From Halobellus rufus (GTDB taxonomy: Archaea > Halobacteriota > Halobacteria > Halobacteriales > Haloferacaceae), in assembly GCF_000739575.1 (NCBI RefSeq), contig NZ_BBJO01000003.1, positions 1 through 64,000 of the forward strand: a stretch of DNA of 64,000 nucleotides, written 5' to 3'. Position numbers and translations under genes: made by a program. The first letter of the stretch is position 1. Every line of letters begins with the position of its first letter. This document shows, one piece after another, positions 26,575-35,918 of the stretch. The notes beneath the pieces are model-generated. The model was not told the origin of the DNA and did not search any database. It worked only from the letters and a program-made list of their open reading frames with translations.

Positions 26575-27741
26575 ATGGTCCTCGCCGACGGCGTCGACGT
26601 CGACATCGACGAAGCCGACGTCGAGCGGTTGCGTTCAGTGACGCCCGCGGACGTCTCCGCGGCGGACGAACTCACCTTCTCGCGGAACGTGTTCGTCCCG
26701 CTGACGACCGCCTGCCGGTACACCTGCACGTACTGCACCTACTACGACGCGCCCGGCGAGGCGACGCTCCTCTCGCCGGAGGAGGTCCGCGAGCGACTCC
26801 GCGTCGGTGCCGACGCCGGCTGCACCGAGGCCCTGTTCACGTTCGGGGACGAGCCCGACGAGCGCTACGCGGAGATCCACGAACGGCTGGCGGAGTGGGG
26901 CTACGACGACATCCTCGCGTACCTCCGGGAGTGCTGTGAGATCGCGCTAGAGGAGGGACTGCTCCCGCACTCGAACCCGGGTGATTTGACCGAGAGCGAG
27001 TTCGAGCGGCTCGCGCCGGTCAACGCCAGTATGGGCGTGATGCTGGAGACGACCGCGGACGTGCGGGCGCACTCGGGGGCGCGGCGGAAGACGCCCGCCC
27101 AGCGGATCGAGACGATCCGGGCGGCCGGGCGAGTCGGCGTGCCGTTCACGACCGGAATCCTGGTCGGCATCGGCGAGACGTGGCGCGACCGCGCCGAGAG
27201 CCTGCTCGCGATCGCCGCGCTCCACGAGCGCTACGACCACGTCCAGGAGGTGATCGTCCAGAACGTCGTGCCGAACGACCGCTCGGACTTCGAGCGCCCC
27301 TCGGTCGCGACGATGCGCCGAGTCGTCGCGATGGCGCGCGCTGCGCTCCCGGAGAGCGTGTCCGTGCAGGTGCCGCCGAACCTCTCGCCGACCCGGGAGC
27401 TGTTGGACTGCGGCGTCGACGACCTCGGCGGCGTCTCGCCGGTCACGGACGACTACATCAACCCGGCGTACGAGTGGCCGGCGCTCGGGGAGTTGACGGA
27501 ACTGGCTGACGACGCCGAGGTGCCGCTGTACGAGCGCCTCCCGGTGTACGATCGATACCTCCCGAAATGTCTGCGCCGGGACGACTTCGCGGGGCGTCCG
27601 GCGGCGGGGACGTGGCTCGGGCGGCCGGTCAGGCGGGCGCTCGACGATCCGGGCGTCCACGGGCGTCGGTACCGCGGCGTCGCGCAGCGAGACGGGCCGC
27701 TCGACGTCGAATCGCCGCGAACAGCCGAGGCCGACGACTGA
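26575..27741 (+). CDS. cofG: FO synthase subunit 1 CofG
   Basis: This 388-residue radical SAM enzyme has the iron-sulfur motif CRYTCTYC (Cys47, Cys51, Cys54) and a TIM-barrel with LRECCEIALEEGLLPHSNPG. With CofH it builds the deazaflavin chromophore FO of F420 from the tyrosine/uracil-derived precursor. The start follows a cluster of in-frame upstream codons rich in Arg and was placed at MVLADG. The C-terminus carries a short Arg/Asp-rich tail. Confidence 0.94.
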   Translation: MVLADGVDVDIDEADVERLRSVTPADVSAADELTFSRNVFVPLTTACRYTCTYCTYYDAPGEATLLSPEEVRERLRVGADAGCTEALFTFGDEPDERYAEIHERLAEWGYDDILAYLRECCEIALEEGLLPHSNPGDLTESEFERLAPVNASMGVMLETTADVRAHSGARRKTPAQRIETIRAAGRVGVPFTTGILVGIGETWRDRAESLLAIAALHERYDHVQEVIVQNVVPNDRSDFERPSVATMRRVVAMARAALPESVSVQVPPNLSPTRELLDCGVDDLGGVSPVTDDYINPAYEWPALGELTELADDAEVPLYERLPVYDRYLPKCLRRDDFAGRPAAGTWLGRPVRRALDDPGVHGRRYRGVAQRDGPLDVESPRTAEADD

Positions 27742-27768
27742 CTCCGTCGACGGACGCACCGACAGCGG

Positions 27769-28317
27769 TCAGATGCCGAGCCAGTCCGGGACGCGTTTTC
27801 TGAAGAGCGTGTAGGCGGCCGCGATGACGACACCGCCGACTACGAGTCCGCGGAGCCAGCCGTCGAAAGTCGCGGCTGCGGGGACCGCAAGAACGACCGT
27901 GAGCAGGAGGTCCTCGGGCGCGCCGTCGTAGCGGACGAGGTAGCGCGGCCGCAGCCAGCGGCGACGAGGGTGCAGGTAGACCGCCCGATCGGACGTCCGC
28001 TCCCACGGCCTGAGTTCCTCTCCCGCACCGAACCAGTCCGAGATCGAGTGAAGCCCGGCCGCGAGGAAGCCGAGGGCGATAGCGACCGTCAGCGGACCCG
28101 GTGCGGCGACGGCGAAGACGCCGGTGAAGACGCCGAGCACGGAGTAGTAGACCGGAAAGTGCAGCGTCTTGCGGTGGACGCCAATAAAGAGGTCGACGTC
28201 GGGGAGGATCCCGCCGAGGACCGCCCCGACCGCGGCGGGGAGCGCGAGCGCGGGCGCGGCCGCCGCCACCGGGACGGCGAGCAGGAGTCCCGAGGCGACG
28301 TGCGTGGTGACCATCAT
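27769..28317 (-). CDS. YdjM-type membrane metal-dependent hydrolase
   Basis: This 182-residue membrane protein has four or five helices and conserved polar residues characteristic of the YdjM/DUF457 family: TTHVASG near the N-terminus, GILPDVDLF, VHRKTLHFPVYY and LHSISDWFG. These residues form a putative metal centre and the reaction is unknown. It is encoded on the opposite strand to cofG, 27 nt from its end, and upstream of cofH on the cofH strand. A start one codon later (MVTTHV) is equally possible. Confidence 0.85.
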   Translation of the reverse strand: MMVTTHVASGLLLAVPVAAAAPALALPAAVGAVLGGILPDVDLFIGVHRKTLHFPVYYSVLGVFTGVFAVAAPGPLTVAIALGFLAAGLHSISDWFGAGEELRPWERTSDRAVYLHPRRRWLRPRYLVRYDGAPEDLLLTVVLAVPAAATFDGWLRGLVVGGVVIAAAYTLFRKRVPDWLGI

Positions 28318-28396
28318 CGGTGGAAGGAACGAACGCGACGGACTTGAGGCTGCGGGCGCACCGCGTGGAAGCCCGCGGTGTCGAGGTCCGAAGACG

Positions 28397-29794
28397 CTAG
28401 TCGTCGGCGTAGGCTGGACCCGTCCGCTCGCCTCCTGGGCGGTCGAGCAGCGGCGACCCGTCCGCACGCGGGCCGAGCCGCGGCCCGTGAACCGCGGCGT
28501 CGACGTCGATCGGCCGCCGCGTCCGGTAGTCCGTCGAGCGCTCGACGGGGCGTCGACCGATCGCCGAGACCATCTCGACGTACTCGGAAAACGAGCGGAA
28601 CTCGCCGTAGGAGCCGCCCGCCCGCGTCGTGATCTCCTCGGAGAGGATCGTCCCCATAAAGTCGTTCGCGCCGCAGTTGAGCAGTTTCAGGCCCTTCGCG
28701 TTGCCGTACTTCACCCACGAAGACTGGACGTTCTCGACGTTGTCGAGAAAGAGCCGGGCGACGGCGACGAGCAGTTCATCCTCGGCGTCCGTCGCGCCGC
28801 CGGCGACGACGCCGCGCTCGAACAGCGGCGTGTTCTCGTGGACGAACGACAGCGGGACGAACTCGGTGATCGCCCCGGTCCGGTCCTGGAGGTCGCGGAG
28901 CACCTTCAGGTGGTGCACGCGGTGGGCCTCGTTCTCGACGTGGCCGTACATCATCGTCGAGGTGACGTCGAGGCCGGCGTCGACCGCGCCCTCGATCGCC
29001 GCGACCCACTCGTCGGTGGAGATCTTCCCCGGACAGATGACCTCTCGGACCTCCTCGACGAGAATCTCCGCGGCGGTGCCGGGCGCGGAGTCGAGCCCCG
29101 CCGACCGGAGCGTCCGGTACACGTCCTCGTAAGACCACTCCGTCCCGCGGCGGGCGTGCTGGGCCTCCTCCGGCGTCATCGAGTGCAGGTGGACGCCGCC
29201 GACAGACATCGCGCGCAGCTGCTCGACGTACGTTCCCGGATCGGTCTCGTACGCCTCCGGCGGTTTGTAATCGACCGTGCTTGCGGGATCCTCGTGGGCC
29301 GCGAGGATCTCGCGGTGCTCCGCGTCCAGCGCGAACGCCGGGTGCAGTCCCGACACCGACGTCACCTCGTAGATCCCCATATCGAGCGCGTCCTCGACGA
29401 TCGCGCGCGACTCCGCCGGGGTCTTGGTGAAACCGGCGTGTTCGCCGTCGTAGTCGGCCTCGAACTGGTGGGCGGTGTCCTTGAAGTTGCAGAACAGACA
29501 GCCGGTGTTGCACGCGGTCGTGACGTTGTTGTTCAGGTTCGCGACGAACGTCACGTCCTCGCCGACGACCGCCGCGCGCCGCCTGTCGGCCGCTTCGAGG
29601 ACCTGCTCCTTGCGGACCGGGTCGATCTCCGCCCGCTCGGTGCCCGTGGTGATGAGTTCGACCCCGTCGTCGACCGAGAGGCGCTCGCCCGACCGGGCCT
29701 TCGCCAGCGCGTTCTCGAACGACTGGTCCGTCTCCGGGACGATCTCGAAGTCGAAGCCGGACGAGTCGTTCCCCGTTGGCGCTGGCTCGCGCAT
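28397..29794 (-). CDS. cofH: FO synthase subunit 2 CofH
   Basis: This 465-residue radical SAM enzyme has motif CNTGCLFC (Cys95, Cys99, Cys102) inside LNNNVTTACNTGCLFCNF. CofH joins tyrosine to 5-amino-6-ribitylaminouracil, the step before CofG. The C-terminal ~50 residues are Arg-rich and exceed the typical length. The start was placed at MREPAPTG because the upstream reading overlaps the divergent purC. The gene is separated from purC by 180 nt. Confidence 0.94.
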   Translation of the reverse strand: MREPAPTGNDSSGFDFEIVPETDQSFENALAKARSGERLSVDDGVELITTGTERAEIDPVRKEQVLEAADRRRAAVVGEDVTFVANLNNNVTTACNTGCLFCNFKDTAHQFEADYDGEHAGFTKTPAESRAIVEDALDMGIYEVTSVSGLHPAFALDAEHREILAAHEDPASTVDYKPPEAYETDPGTYVEQLRAMSVGGVHLHSMTPEEAQHARRGTEWSYEDVYRTLRSAGLDSAPGTAAEILVEEVREVICPGKISTDEWVAAIEGAVDAGLDVTSTMMYGHVENEAHRVHHLKVLRDLQDRTGAITEFVPLSFVHENTPLFERGVVAGGATDAEDELLVAVARLFLDNVENVQSSWVKYGNAKGLKLLNCGANDFMGTILSEEITTRAGGSYGEFRSFSEYVEMVSAIGRRPVERSTDYRTRRPIDVDAAVHGPRLGPRADGSPLLDRPGGERTGPAYADD

Positions 29795-29974
29795 ACTCGG
29801 TAGGGGAGGGCGGTGCCCAAAAAACTGGGCCCCTCGGCGACGCTGGTCGGCCGCGGGCGGGATCGATCGGCGGCCGCAGAGATATCCGAGAACGTGAATA
29901 GGTCGTGTCGATCTCGTTCGGAAGTGCGCACGAGAGTGGAAGGATTCTTGTGCGCTCCCGCGCCAGTTCGGCGT

Positions 29975-31024
29975 ATGACGAGCGTCAAGGAGTTCCGCGT
30001 CGAGTCGGAGCCGACCGCGACGGACCTCGGCCGCGGCCGGTTCGTCTTCACCGACCAGTACTCCGTCTTCGACTGGGGGGAGATGCCCGATCACGTCCCG
30101 AAGAAGGGTGCCTCGCTCTGTACGATGGGCGCGTACAACTTCGAGTTGCTGGCCGAGCACGGCGTCCCGACGCACTACGCGGGCGTGTACGACGCGGCTG
30201 GGAACGGCCCCGTCGCGCTTGGCGAGTGCGAGGAACCGCCGACCGAGATGGCGATCGAACTCACGCAGGTCCCGGACCTGCCGTTCCTCGGCGACGGCGA
30301 GTACGACTACGACGCCTACCACGACGCCGCGGGCGAGAACTACCTGATCCCGCTGGAGGTCGTCTTTCGGAACACGGTCCCGATCGGGTCGAGCCTCCGC
30401 TCTCGCGCGTCGCCGGCCGACTACGGCGTCGACGTCGACGGGGCCGACCTCGACGCCCACGGGTGGCCCGACGAGGTCGTCGACCTCCCCGAACCCGTCG
30501 TCGAGTTCTCCACGAAGTACGAGGAGCAGGACCGGTATCTCTCCCGCGCGGAGGCCGACCGCATCGCGGGGGTCGCCGAACTCGACGCCCTGGAGTCGGT
30601 CGCGCTCGCGGTGAACGACGTGCTCAACCGCCGCGCCGAGGAGCGGGGCTTCGTCCACGAGGACGGCAAGATCGAGTGTCTCTACCACGGCGGCGAGATC
30701 AGCGTCGCCGACGTCGTCGGCACGTTCGACGAGAACCGCTTCTCCTACGAGGGCCAGGAGCTCTCGAAGGAGGTCGTCCGCCAGTACTACAAGCGGACCG
30801 ACCCCGAGTGGGTCGCGGCCGTCTCCGAGGCGAAATCGAGCGCCCGCGAGGAAGGCATCGCCGACTGGAAGACGCTCTGTGAGCACTCGCCGGAGCCGCT
30901 CCCGGCGGACGTCCTCGAGGGCGTCTCGAACCTCTACGCGTCGGGGACGAACGCCTACACGGGGAGGGAGTGGTTCGACGCCCCGGCGATCGAGGACGCG
31001 GTCGACGCCGTTCGGGACCTGTAG
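29975..31024 (+). CDS. purC: SAICAR synthetase PurC
   Basis: This 349-residue protein resembles phosphoribosylaminoimidazole-succinocarboxamide synthase. Conserved segments are [32 protein letters not shown] and [13 protein letters not shown]. It is longer than the ~240-residue bacterial enzyme, as expected for the haloarchaeal form. It ligates aspartate to CAIR in the purine pathway. It begins 180 nt from the divergent cofH and precedes purS and purQ. Confidence 0.92.
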   Translation: MTSVKEFRVESEPTATDLGRGRFVFTDQYSVFDWGEMPDHVPKKGASLCTMGAYNFELLAEHGVPTHYAGVYDAAGNGPVALGECEEPPTEMAIELTQVPDLPFLGDGEYDYDAYHDAAGENYLIPLEVVFRNTVPIGSSLRSRASPADYGVDVDGADLDAHGWPDEVVDLPEPVVEFSTKYEEQDRYLSRAEADRIAGVAELDALESVALAVNDVLNRRAEERGFVHEDGKIECLYHGGEISVADVVGTFDENRFSYEGQELSKEVVRQYYKRTDPEWVAAVSEAKSSAREEGIADWKTLCEHSPEPLPADVLEGVSNLYASGTNAYTGREWFDAPAIEDAVDAVRDL

Positions 31025-31078
31025 CGTCCCGCCTCCCCGACCACCACGTTCGTGTATATCCGAATCACTCCAAAACGT

Positions 31079-31087
31079 CTTTTACAC
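31079..31087 (+). promoter_or_regulatory. TATA box of purS
   Basis: TCTTTTACA lies 22-30 nt before ATG 31109, predicting a leaderless purS-purQ mRNA separate from purC. A second AT-rich word (GTATATC) precedes it at 31053-31059. Confidence 0.5.
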
Positions 31088-31108
31088 ACGACCGCGCACT
31101 ACCAAGCG

Positions 31109-31360
31109 ATGACGACGTACACCGCGACGGTGACGGTTCGCCTCAAGCGGGGCGTGTTGGACCCCGAAGCCGAGACGACGAAGCGCGCGCTCGAACGCCT
31201 CGGCTTCGAGCTGTCGGCCCTCCGCTCGGCCGACCAGTTCGAGATCGACCTCGACGCCGACTCCGCCTCGGCGGCGGCAGACCGCGCCGACGAGATGGCC
31301 GAGCGCCTGCTCGCGAACCCGACGATCCACGACTACGACGTCGAGGTGGACGAAGCCTGA
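31109..31360 (+). CDS. purS: Phosphoribosylformylglycinamidine synthase subunit PurS
   Basis: This 83-residue protein matches PurS: TATVTVRLKRGVLDPEAET, RLGFE, and IHDYDVEVDEA at the end. It is the small scaffold subunit of the three-part FGAM synthase (PurS-PurQ-PurL), which converts FGAR to FGAM. Its stop overlaps the purQ start (TGATG). No purL gene lies in the window. Confidence 0.95.
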   Translation: MTTYTATVTVRLKRGVLDPEAETTKRALERLGFELSALRSADQFEIDLDADSASAAADRADEMAERLLANPTIHDYDVEVDEA

Positions 31361-32037
31361 TGACGGTCGCAGTGGTCCAATTCGGCGGCTCGAACTGCGA
31401 CCGCGACGCCGTCCGCGCGCTCGGACACGTCGGGGTCGACGCCGAGCGCGTCTGGCACGAGGACGGCCTGCCCGCCGACGTCGACGGCGTCGTCCTCCCC
31501 GGCGGCTTCTCCTACGGCGACTACCTCCGGGCGGGCGCGATGGCCGCGCACTCCCCGATTATGAACGAGGTTCGCGACGCCGCCGAGGATGGGACTCCGG
31601 TACTCGGCGTCTGCAACGGCGCGCAGATCGGCTGCGAATCGAAGCTGACGCCCGGCGCGTTCACGACGAACGCCAGCGCGCGCTTCCAGTGTGAGTCGGT
31701 CCACCTCCGCGTCGAGAACGCGGACACGCCCTGGACCGCCGCCTACGACGCCGGCGACGTGATAGAGATCCCGATCGCCCACGGCGAGGGCCGCTTCGAG
31801 ATCGGCGAGGAGCGCTACGAGGAACTCGTCGCCGACGATCGGATCGTCTTCCGCTACTGCGACGCCGCCGGGAACATAACTGAAAAGGCGAACCCCAACG
31901 GCTCCCGCGGCAACGTCGCCGGCATCCTCGGCGAGTGCGAAACCGTCGCCGTGATGATGCCGCACCCCGAGCGCGCGACGCTCCCGGATCTCGGCCGGAG
32001 CGTCGACGGGCAGGGGGTCCTGTCGGCGTTCGTCTGA
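31360..32037 (+). CDS. purQ: FGAM synthase glutaminase subunit PurQ
   Basis: This 225-residue class-I glutamine amidotransferase has nucleophile Cys85 in VLGVCNGAQIG and the catalytic His/Glu in MMPHPER. It supplies ammonia to PurL for FGAM formation. It overlaps purS by one base, so translation is coupled. The start ATG is fixed by that junction. Confidence 0.96.
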   Translation: MTVAVVQFGGSNCDRDAVRALGHVGVDAERVWHEDGLPADVDGVVLPGGFSYGDYLRAGAMAAHSPIMNEVRDAAEDGTPVLGVCNGAQIGCESKLTPGAFTTNASARFQCESVHLRVENADTPWTAAYDAGDVIEIPIAHGEGRFEIGEERYEELVADDRIVFRYCDAAGNITEKANPNGSRGNVAGILGECETVAVMMPHPERATLPDLGRSVDGQGVLSAFV

Positions 32038-32123
32038 GCGGGCCGGCAGTCGTCGCTCCGGTGGCGACGCGGGGGGCGAGTCGTCGCCGGACCAATTATG
32101 TCGGCGGCGACGGACATTCCACT

Positions 32124-32636
32124 ATGGCGTCCCTCCAGACGAAACTCCGCCGACTGCCCGGAGAGCGACCGCTCCTCGCGCTCGCGCTCTCGATTCTGGT
32201 CGTCGAGGTCGTCGGCGCGTCGGGGTCGATCTTCACCGTCCAGGGGCTCGGCGAGTGGTACGACTCGCTCGTCCGGCCCGCCGTCGCGCCGCCGAACTGG
32301 GTGTTCGGGCCCGTCTGGACCACGCTGTTCGCGCTGATGGGCACGGGGCTGTGGCTCGTCTGGAAGCGCGCGGGCGACGCGCCGAGAGCGGTCCGCCTCG
32401 CCGTCGCCGTCTTCGCCGTCCACTTCCTCTTCAATCTGGGCTGGTCGGCCGCGTTCTTCGGGCTGCGCGAGATCGGTCTGGGTCTCGCGGTCATCGCCGT
32501 CCTCTGGGTACTGATCGTCGCGACGATGTGGGTGTTCGCCCGCGTGGACCGGCGCGCGGCGCTGTTGCTGGTGCCGTATCTCCTGTGGGTAACCTTCGCG
32601 GCCTACCTCAACTACCGCTTTTGGGTGCTGAACTGA
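32124..32636 (+). CDS. tspO: TspO/MBR family protein
   Basis: This 170-residue protein has five predicted membrane helices and the family signatures VAPPNWVFGPVW and NLGWSAAFFG. TspO proteins bind porphyrins, sterols or other tetrapyrroles and act in tetrapyrrole handling or stress. Proximity to haem genes about 6 kb away is suggestive but not close. The start at MASLQTK fits the leading amphipathic segment. Confidence 0.9.
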   Translation: MASLQTKLRRLPGERPLLALALSILVVEVVGASGSIFTVQGLGEWYDSLVRPAVAPPNWVFGPVWTTLFALMGTGLWLVWKRAGDAPRAVRLAVAVFAVHFLFNLGWSAAFFGLREIGLGLAVIAVLWVLIVATMWVFARVDRRAALLLVPYLLWVTFAAYLNYRFWVLN

Positions 32637-32645
32637 GAGACCGGG

Positions 32646-33742
32646 TTACCGGACCAGCGGCATCCCGTAGCTCGTCTCCGCCTCGACGACGTACTCCCAA
32701 GTGTCCTCGCAGTCGCAGGAGACCTGCGAGAACACCGAGGGGTCCTGCCGCTTGTCGAATCCTTGATCGCCTTCTGCACTCTGTCGTCGCACTCGCCACA
32801 GTTGTGCGGGCCGCGGTCGGAGCCGTGGCCGACGGGGTCGGAGACGACGATGGCGTCGACGTCGGCCGTCTGTTCGAGCACCTCGGCGACCGACCAGAGC
32901 CACGGCGGGCGGTAGCCGCCGCGGAAGAACAGTTCGTCGACCATCGTGTACCGCTGGACGTTCGTCGGGTTCATCGAGACGGTGTGACAGCCGTCGACCG
33001 CGGCGCACTTCCGAACTGAGGAGATCATGTCCTCGATCGCCTCCGACTCCGAGAGGAACGGCGGCTTCATCAGGAGGTACGCCTTCACGCCCGCCGAGAC
33101 CCCGTCGGCGTCGATGTCGGCGTCGCGGGCCTCCGCGCAGGCGGCCTCGAAGTCGGCGAAGTCGAAGTACTTGTTCACGCAGTCGTGACGGACGCGGTCG
33201 GTCGCGGTTTCGAGGCCGATCGCGACGTCGGTGGAGAGGCCGACGTCGGTGAACTCGGCGATCTTCTCGCGGTCGACGAAGTCCGGCAGCGACTCGACGA
33301 CGATCCGCTCGCGGTCGGCGAACGTCTCCGCGATGGCGCGTCTCGTCTCCGCGCCGACCTCGCGCTCGTCGAGGAACGACCCGGAGGTGTAGATCTTGAT
33401 CAGGTCTGCGGGTTCCTCGGCGTTCTCCGCCTCGTGTTCCAGACAGACGTCGATCTGGTCCATCAGGGCGTCGTGGGCGACGCTGCCGCCCTCGACGCTC
33501 TCGGCGACGTAGCCGCACATCGTGCACCCGCCGGCCCGCGCCCACCGGCAGCCGCCCGTGTTGAGGATGATCGTCAGCGACGTGACGACGCCGTCGGGCG
33601 TGTTGTCCTCGTCGAGCCAGACCCGCGTCGGCTCGTGCGGATCGTAGTGTTTTTCCTTTTCGCTACGGATCTCCCGCATCACCTGGTTGTGGGCGTCCAT
33701 CCCCTTCCCGCGCTCGTAGACCTCGGGGCTCGATTGACTCAT
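32646..33742 (-). pseudogene. Archaeosine synthase radical SAM subunit RaSEA, frameshifted near C-terminus
   Basis: The ~365-residue protein carries a radical SAM motif CRWARAGGCTMC (C-x7-C-x2-C spacing) and the CGECDDRVQKAIKD zinc-ribbon-like segment. RaSEA helps convert preQ0-tRNA intermediates to archaeosine at G15 of archaeal tRNAs. The last ~40 residues (FDKRQDPSVFSQVSCDCED to SYGMPLVR, ending 32646) read in a different frame from the first ~325. A missing T near 32760 (TTT read as TT) explains this, so sequence error is likely and the gene is probably intact. It links functionally with mptA at 3.6-4.5 kb. Confidence 0.82.
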
Positions 33743-33912
33743 TGGAGTCCGGTACTCGGCGGGCCGGTAAATCTCCGTCGTCTGTGCGACATCGCCAGTG
33801 GTGTCCGACCGCAGGCGACACGAAGTCCGAACGGTGGAGTAACCGGTTTCGATTACTCGGGAGCGGTAACGACTAACAGATTACGGGCCCTACTAATTAA
33901 TGGACATTAACT

Positions 33913-35850
33913 ATGAGTAATTTGGGAGGATTCAACGACCACGTCGCCCGCATCGACCTCACGAGCGGCGACGTCGGCTACGAGGGAATCGACGAAGAGG
34001 ACGCGCGCAAGTACATCGGCGGGCGCGGCCTCGGCGTGAAGTACGTGTTCGATCAGGGCCCCGACGTGGACCCGGAGGGGCCCGAGAACCTGCTCGCGCT
34101 GATGACCGGCCCGCTCACGGGGACGCAAGCGCCGATGAGCGGTCGGATCGCCGTCTGTACGAAATCGCCGCTTACCGGCACCGTGACCGACTCTCACCAC
34201 GGCGGGTGGTCCGGCGCTCGACTCAAGTGGTCGGGCTTCGACGGCCTGCTCTTCGAGGGGCAGGCCGACGAACCGGTCTACGCCTACATCGAAGACGGCG
34301 AGGTGGAACTCCGTGACGCCTCGGAGATGTGGGGTCTGGGCGTCCACGACACGATGGAGAAGATCGAGGCCGACCACGACGGCCAGTTCGGCAAGAACCT
34401 CTCGGCGATGGCGATCGGGCCGGGCGGCGAGAACGGGACGAAGTTCGCCTGCATCATGAACGAGGACGACCGCGCCTCGGGCCGGGGCGGCACCGGCTGC
34501 GTGATGGGGTCGAAGAACCTGAAGGCCGTCGTTATCAAGTCTGGCACGAAGATGCCCAAGCCCGAGAAGCCGGAGACGTTCACCGAGGGCTACCAGCAGG
34601 CGATGCAGCTCATCACCGAGTCCGACGTCACCGCGCCGAACGAGGGCGGGCTGTCGATGTACGGCACGAACGTCCTGATGAACCTCACCGAGGAGCTAGA
34701 CGGGCTGCCGACCAGAAACGGGCGGTACACCTCGACGCACTCGGAGGCCGAGGCGGACCCCAGCGAACCGAACATCGACTCGGAGAACGTCTCCGGGGAG
34801 AACGTCCGCGAGAACATCCTCGTCGACGAGCCGACGTGTCACTCCTGCCCGGTCGCCTGCAAGAAGGAGACCGAGGTCACCTACGAGCGGAAGGGCGAGG
34901 AGCTGAACGTCCGCGGCGAGTCCTACGAGTACGAGTCCGCGTACGCGCTGGGTCCGAACTCGATGAACGACGACCGCGACAGCATCGCCGTGATGATCAA
35001 CATGTGCAACGACCTCGGGATCGACACCATCGAGGCCGGAAACATGCTCGCGATGGGGATGGAGATGACCGAGCAGGGCAAGCTCGACGACCTCGGCGAC
35101 GGGGTCGAGTGGGGCGACGTCGAACACATGATGGACCTCCTCGAGGAGATGGCCCACCACTCCTCGGACCTCGGGAAGCTCCTCGCGAAGGGCCCCCGCC
35201 GCGTCGCCGACGAGCGCGACGCCCACGACAACTCGCTGGCCGTCAAGGGCCAGACGATCGCCGCCTACGACCCCCGCGCGATGAAGGGGATGGGCATCGG
35301 CTACGCGACCTCGAACCGCGGCGCGTGTCACCTCCGCGGGTACACGCCGTCGGCGGAGATCCTCGGCATCCCCGAGAAGGTCGACCCGACCGAGTGGGAG
35401 GGTAAGGGCGAGCTCTGTGCGCTCTTCCAGGACCTCCACGCCATCTCGGACTCCTTCGACATCTGCAAGTTCAACGCCTTCGCGGAGGGCATCGACGAGT
35501 ACGTCGCCCAGTACAACGGGATGACCGGCCGCGACGTCACCGAGGACGAGCTGATGGAGGCGGGCGACCGCATCTACACGCTCGAGCGCTACTACAACAA
35601 CCTCGTCGGCTTCGACGGCGACGACGACTCGCTGCCGGGCCGGTTCGTCGAGGGCGAGGAGGCGATCCCCGGCCAGGGCGCGGCCGAGGGCGAACTCTGT
35701 GAGCTCGACAAGATGAAAGAGGAGTACTACGAGCGCCGCCAGTGGGTCGACGGCGTCGTCCCCGACGAGCGCCTCGAAGAACTGGAGATCGACGTCGGAC
35801 CCGGCACGGGCGTCTCCCGCGGCGACAGCCCGGCACCGGCCGACGACTGA
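33913..35850 (+). CDS. Tungsten-containing aldehyde ferredoxin oxidoreductase
   Basis: This 645-residue protein matches the AOR family. The N-terminal domain has GGRGLGVKYVFD and the SGRIAVCTKSPLTGT pterin-binding loop. The [4Fe-4S] ligands CHSCPVAC (Cys309, Cys312, Cys316) are present, with a further conserved Cys in FDICKFNAF. The family binds a bis-tungstopterin and oxidises aldehydes with ferredoxin. Substrate cannot be told from sequence. The C-terminal tail is Asp/Pro-rich. Two moeA genes lie about 7 kb away, and no ferredoxin is adjacent. Confidence 0.92.
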   Translation: MSNLGGFNDHVARIDLTSGDVGYEGIDEEDARKYIGGRGLGVKYVFDQGPDVDPEGPENLLALMTGPLTGTQAPMSGRIAVCTKSPLTGTVTDSHHGGWSGARLKWSGFDGLLFEGQADEPVYAYIEDGEVELRDASEMWGLGVHDTMEKIEADHDGQFGKNLSAMAIGPGGENGTKFACIMNEDDRASGRGGTGCVMGSKNLKAVVIKSGTKMPKPEKPETFTEGYQQAMQLITESDVTAPNEGGLSMYGTNVLMNLTEELDGLPTRNGRYTSTHSEAEADPSEPNIDSENVSGENVRENILVDEPTCHSCPVACKKETEVTYERKGEELNVRGESYEYESAYALGPNSMNDDRDSIAVMINMCNDLGIDTIEAGNMLAMGMEMTEQGKLDDLGDGVEWGDVEHMMDLLEEMAHHSSDLGKLLAKGPRRVADERDAHDNSLAVKGQTIAAYDPRAMKGMGIGYATSNRGACHLRGYTPSAEILGIPEKVDPTEWEGKGELCALFQDLHAISDSFDICKFNAFAEGIDEYVAQYNGMTGRDVTEDELMEAGDRIYTLERYYNNLVGFDGDDDSLPGRFVEGEEAIPGQGAAEGELCELDKMKEEYYERRQWVDGVVPDERLEELEIDVGPGTGVSRGDSPAPADD

Positions 35851-35908
35851 TCGCGGTTTCGGCGGACTGACGAGCGACCAACGGGCGGGATCGAACCACG
35901 CGAACCCG

Positions 35909-35914
35909 TTTTTT
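35909..35914 (+). terminator. T-run at AOR/MBL convergence
   Basis: TTTTTT in an otherwise GC-rich 68-nt gap lies between the convergent AOR and MBL genes. Archaeal termination uses T-runs without hairpins, so this is a plausible plus-strand terminator. Support is positional only. Confidence 0.4.
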
Positions 35915-35918
35915 CCGG

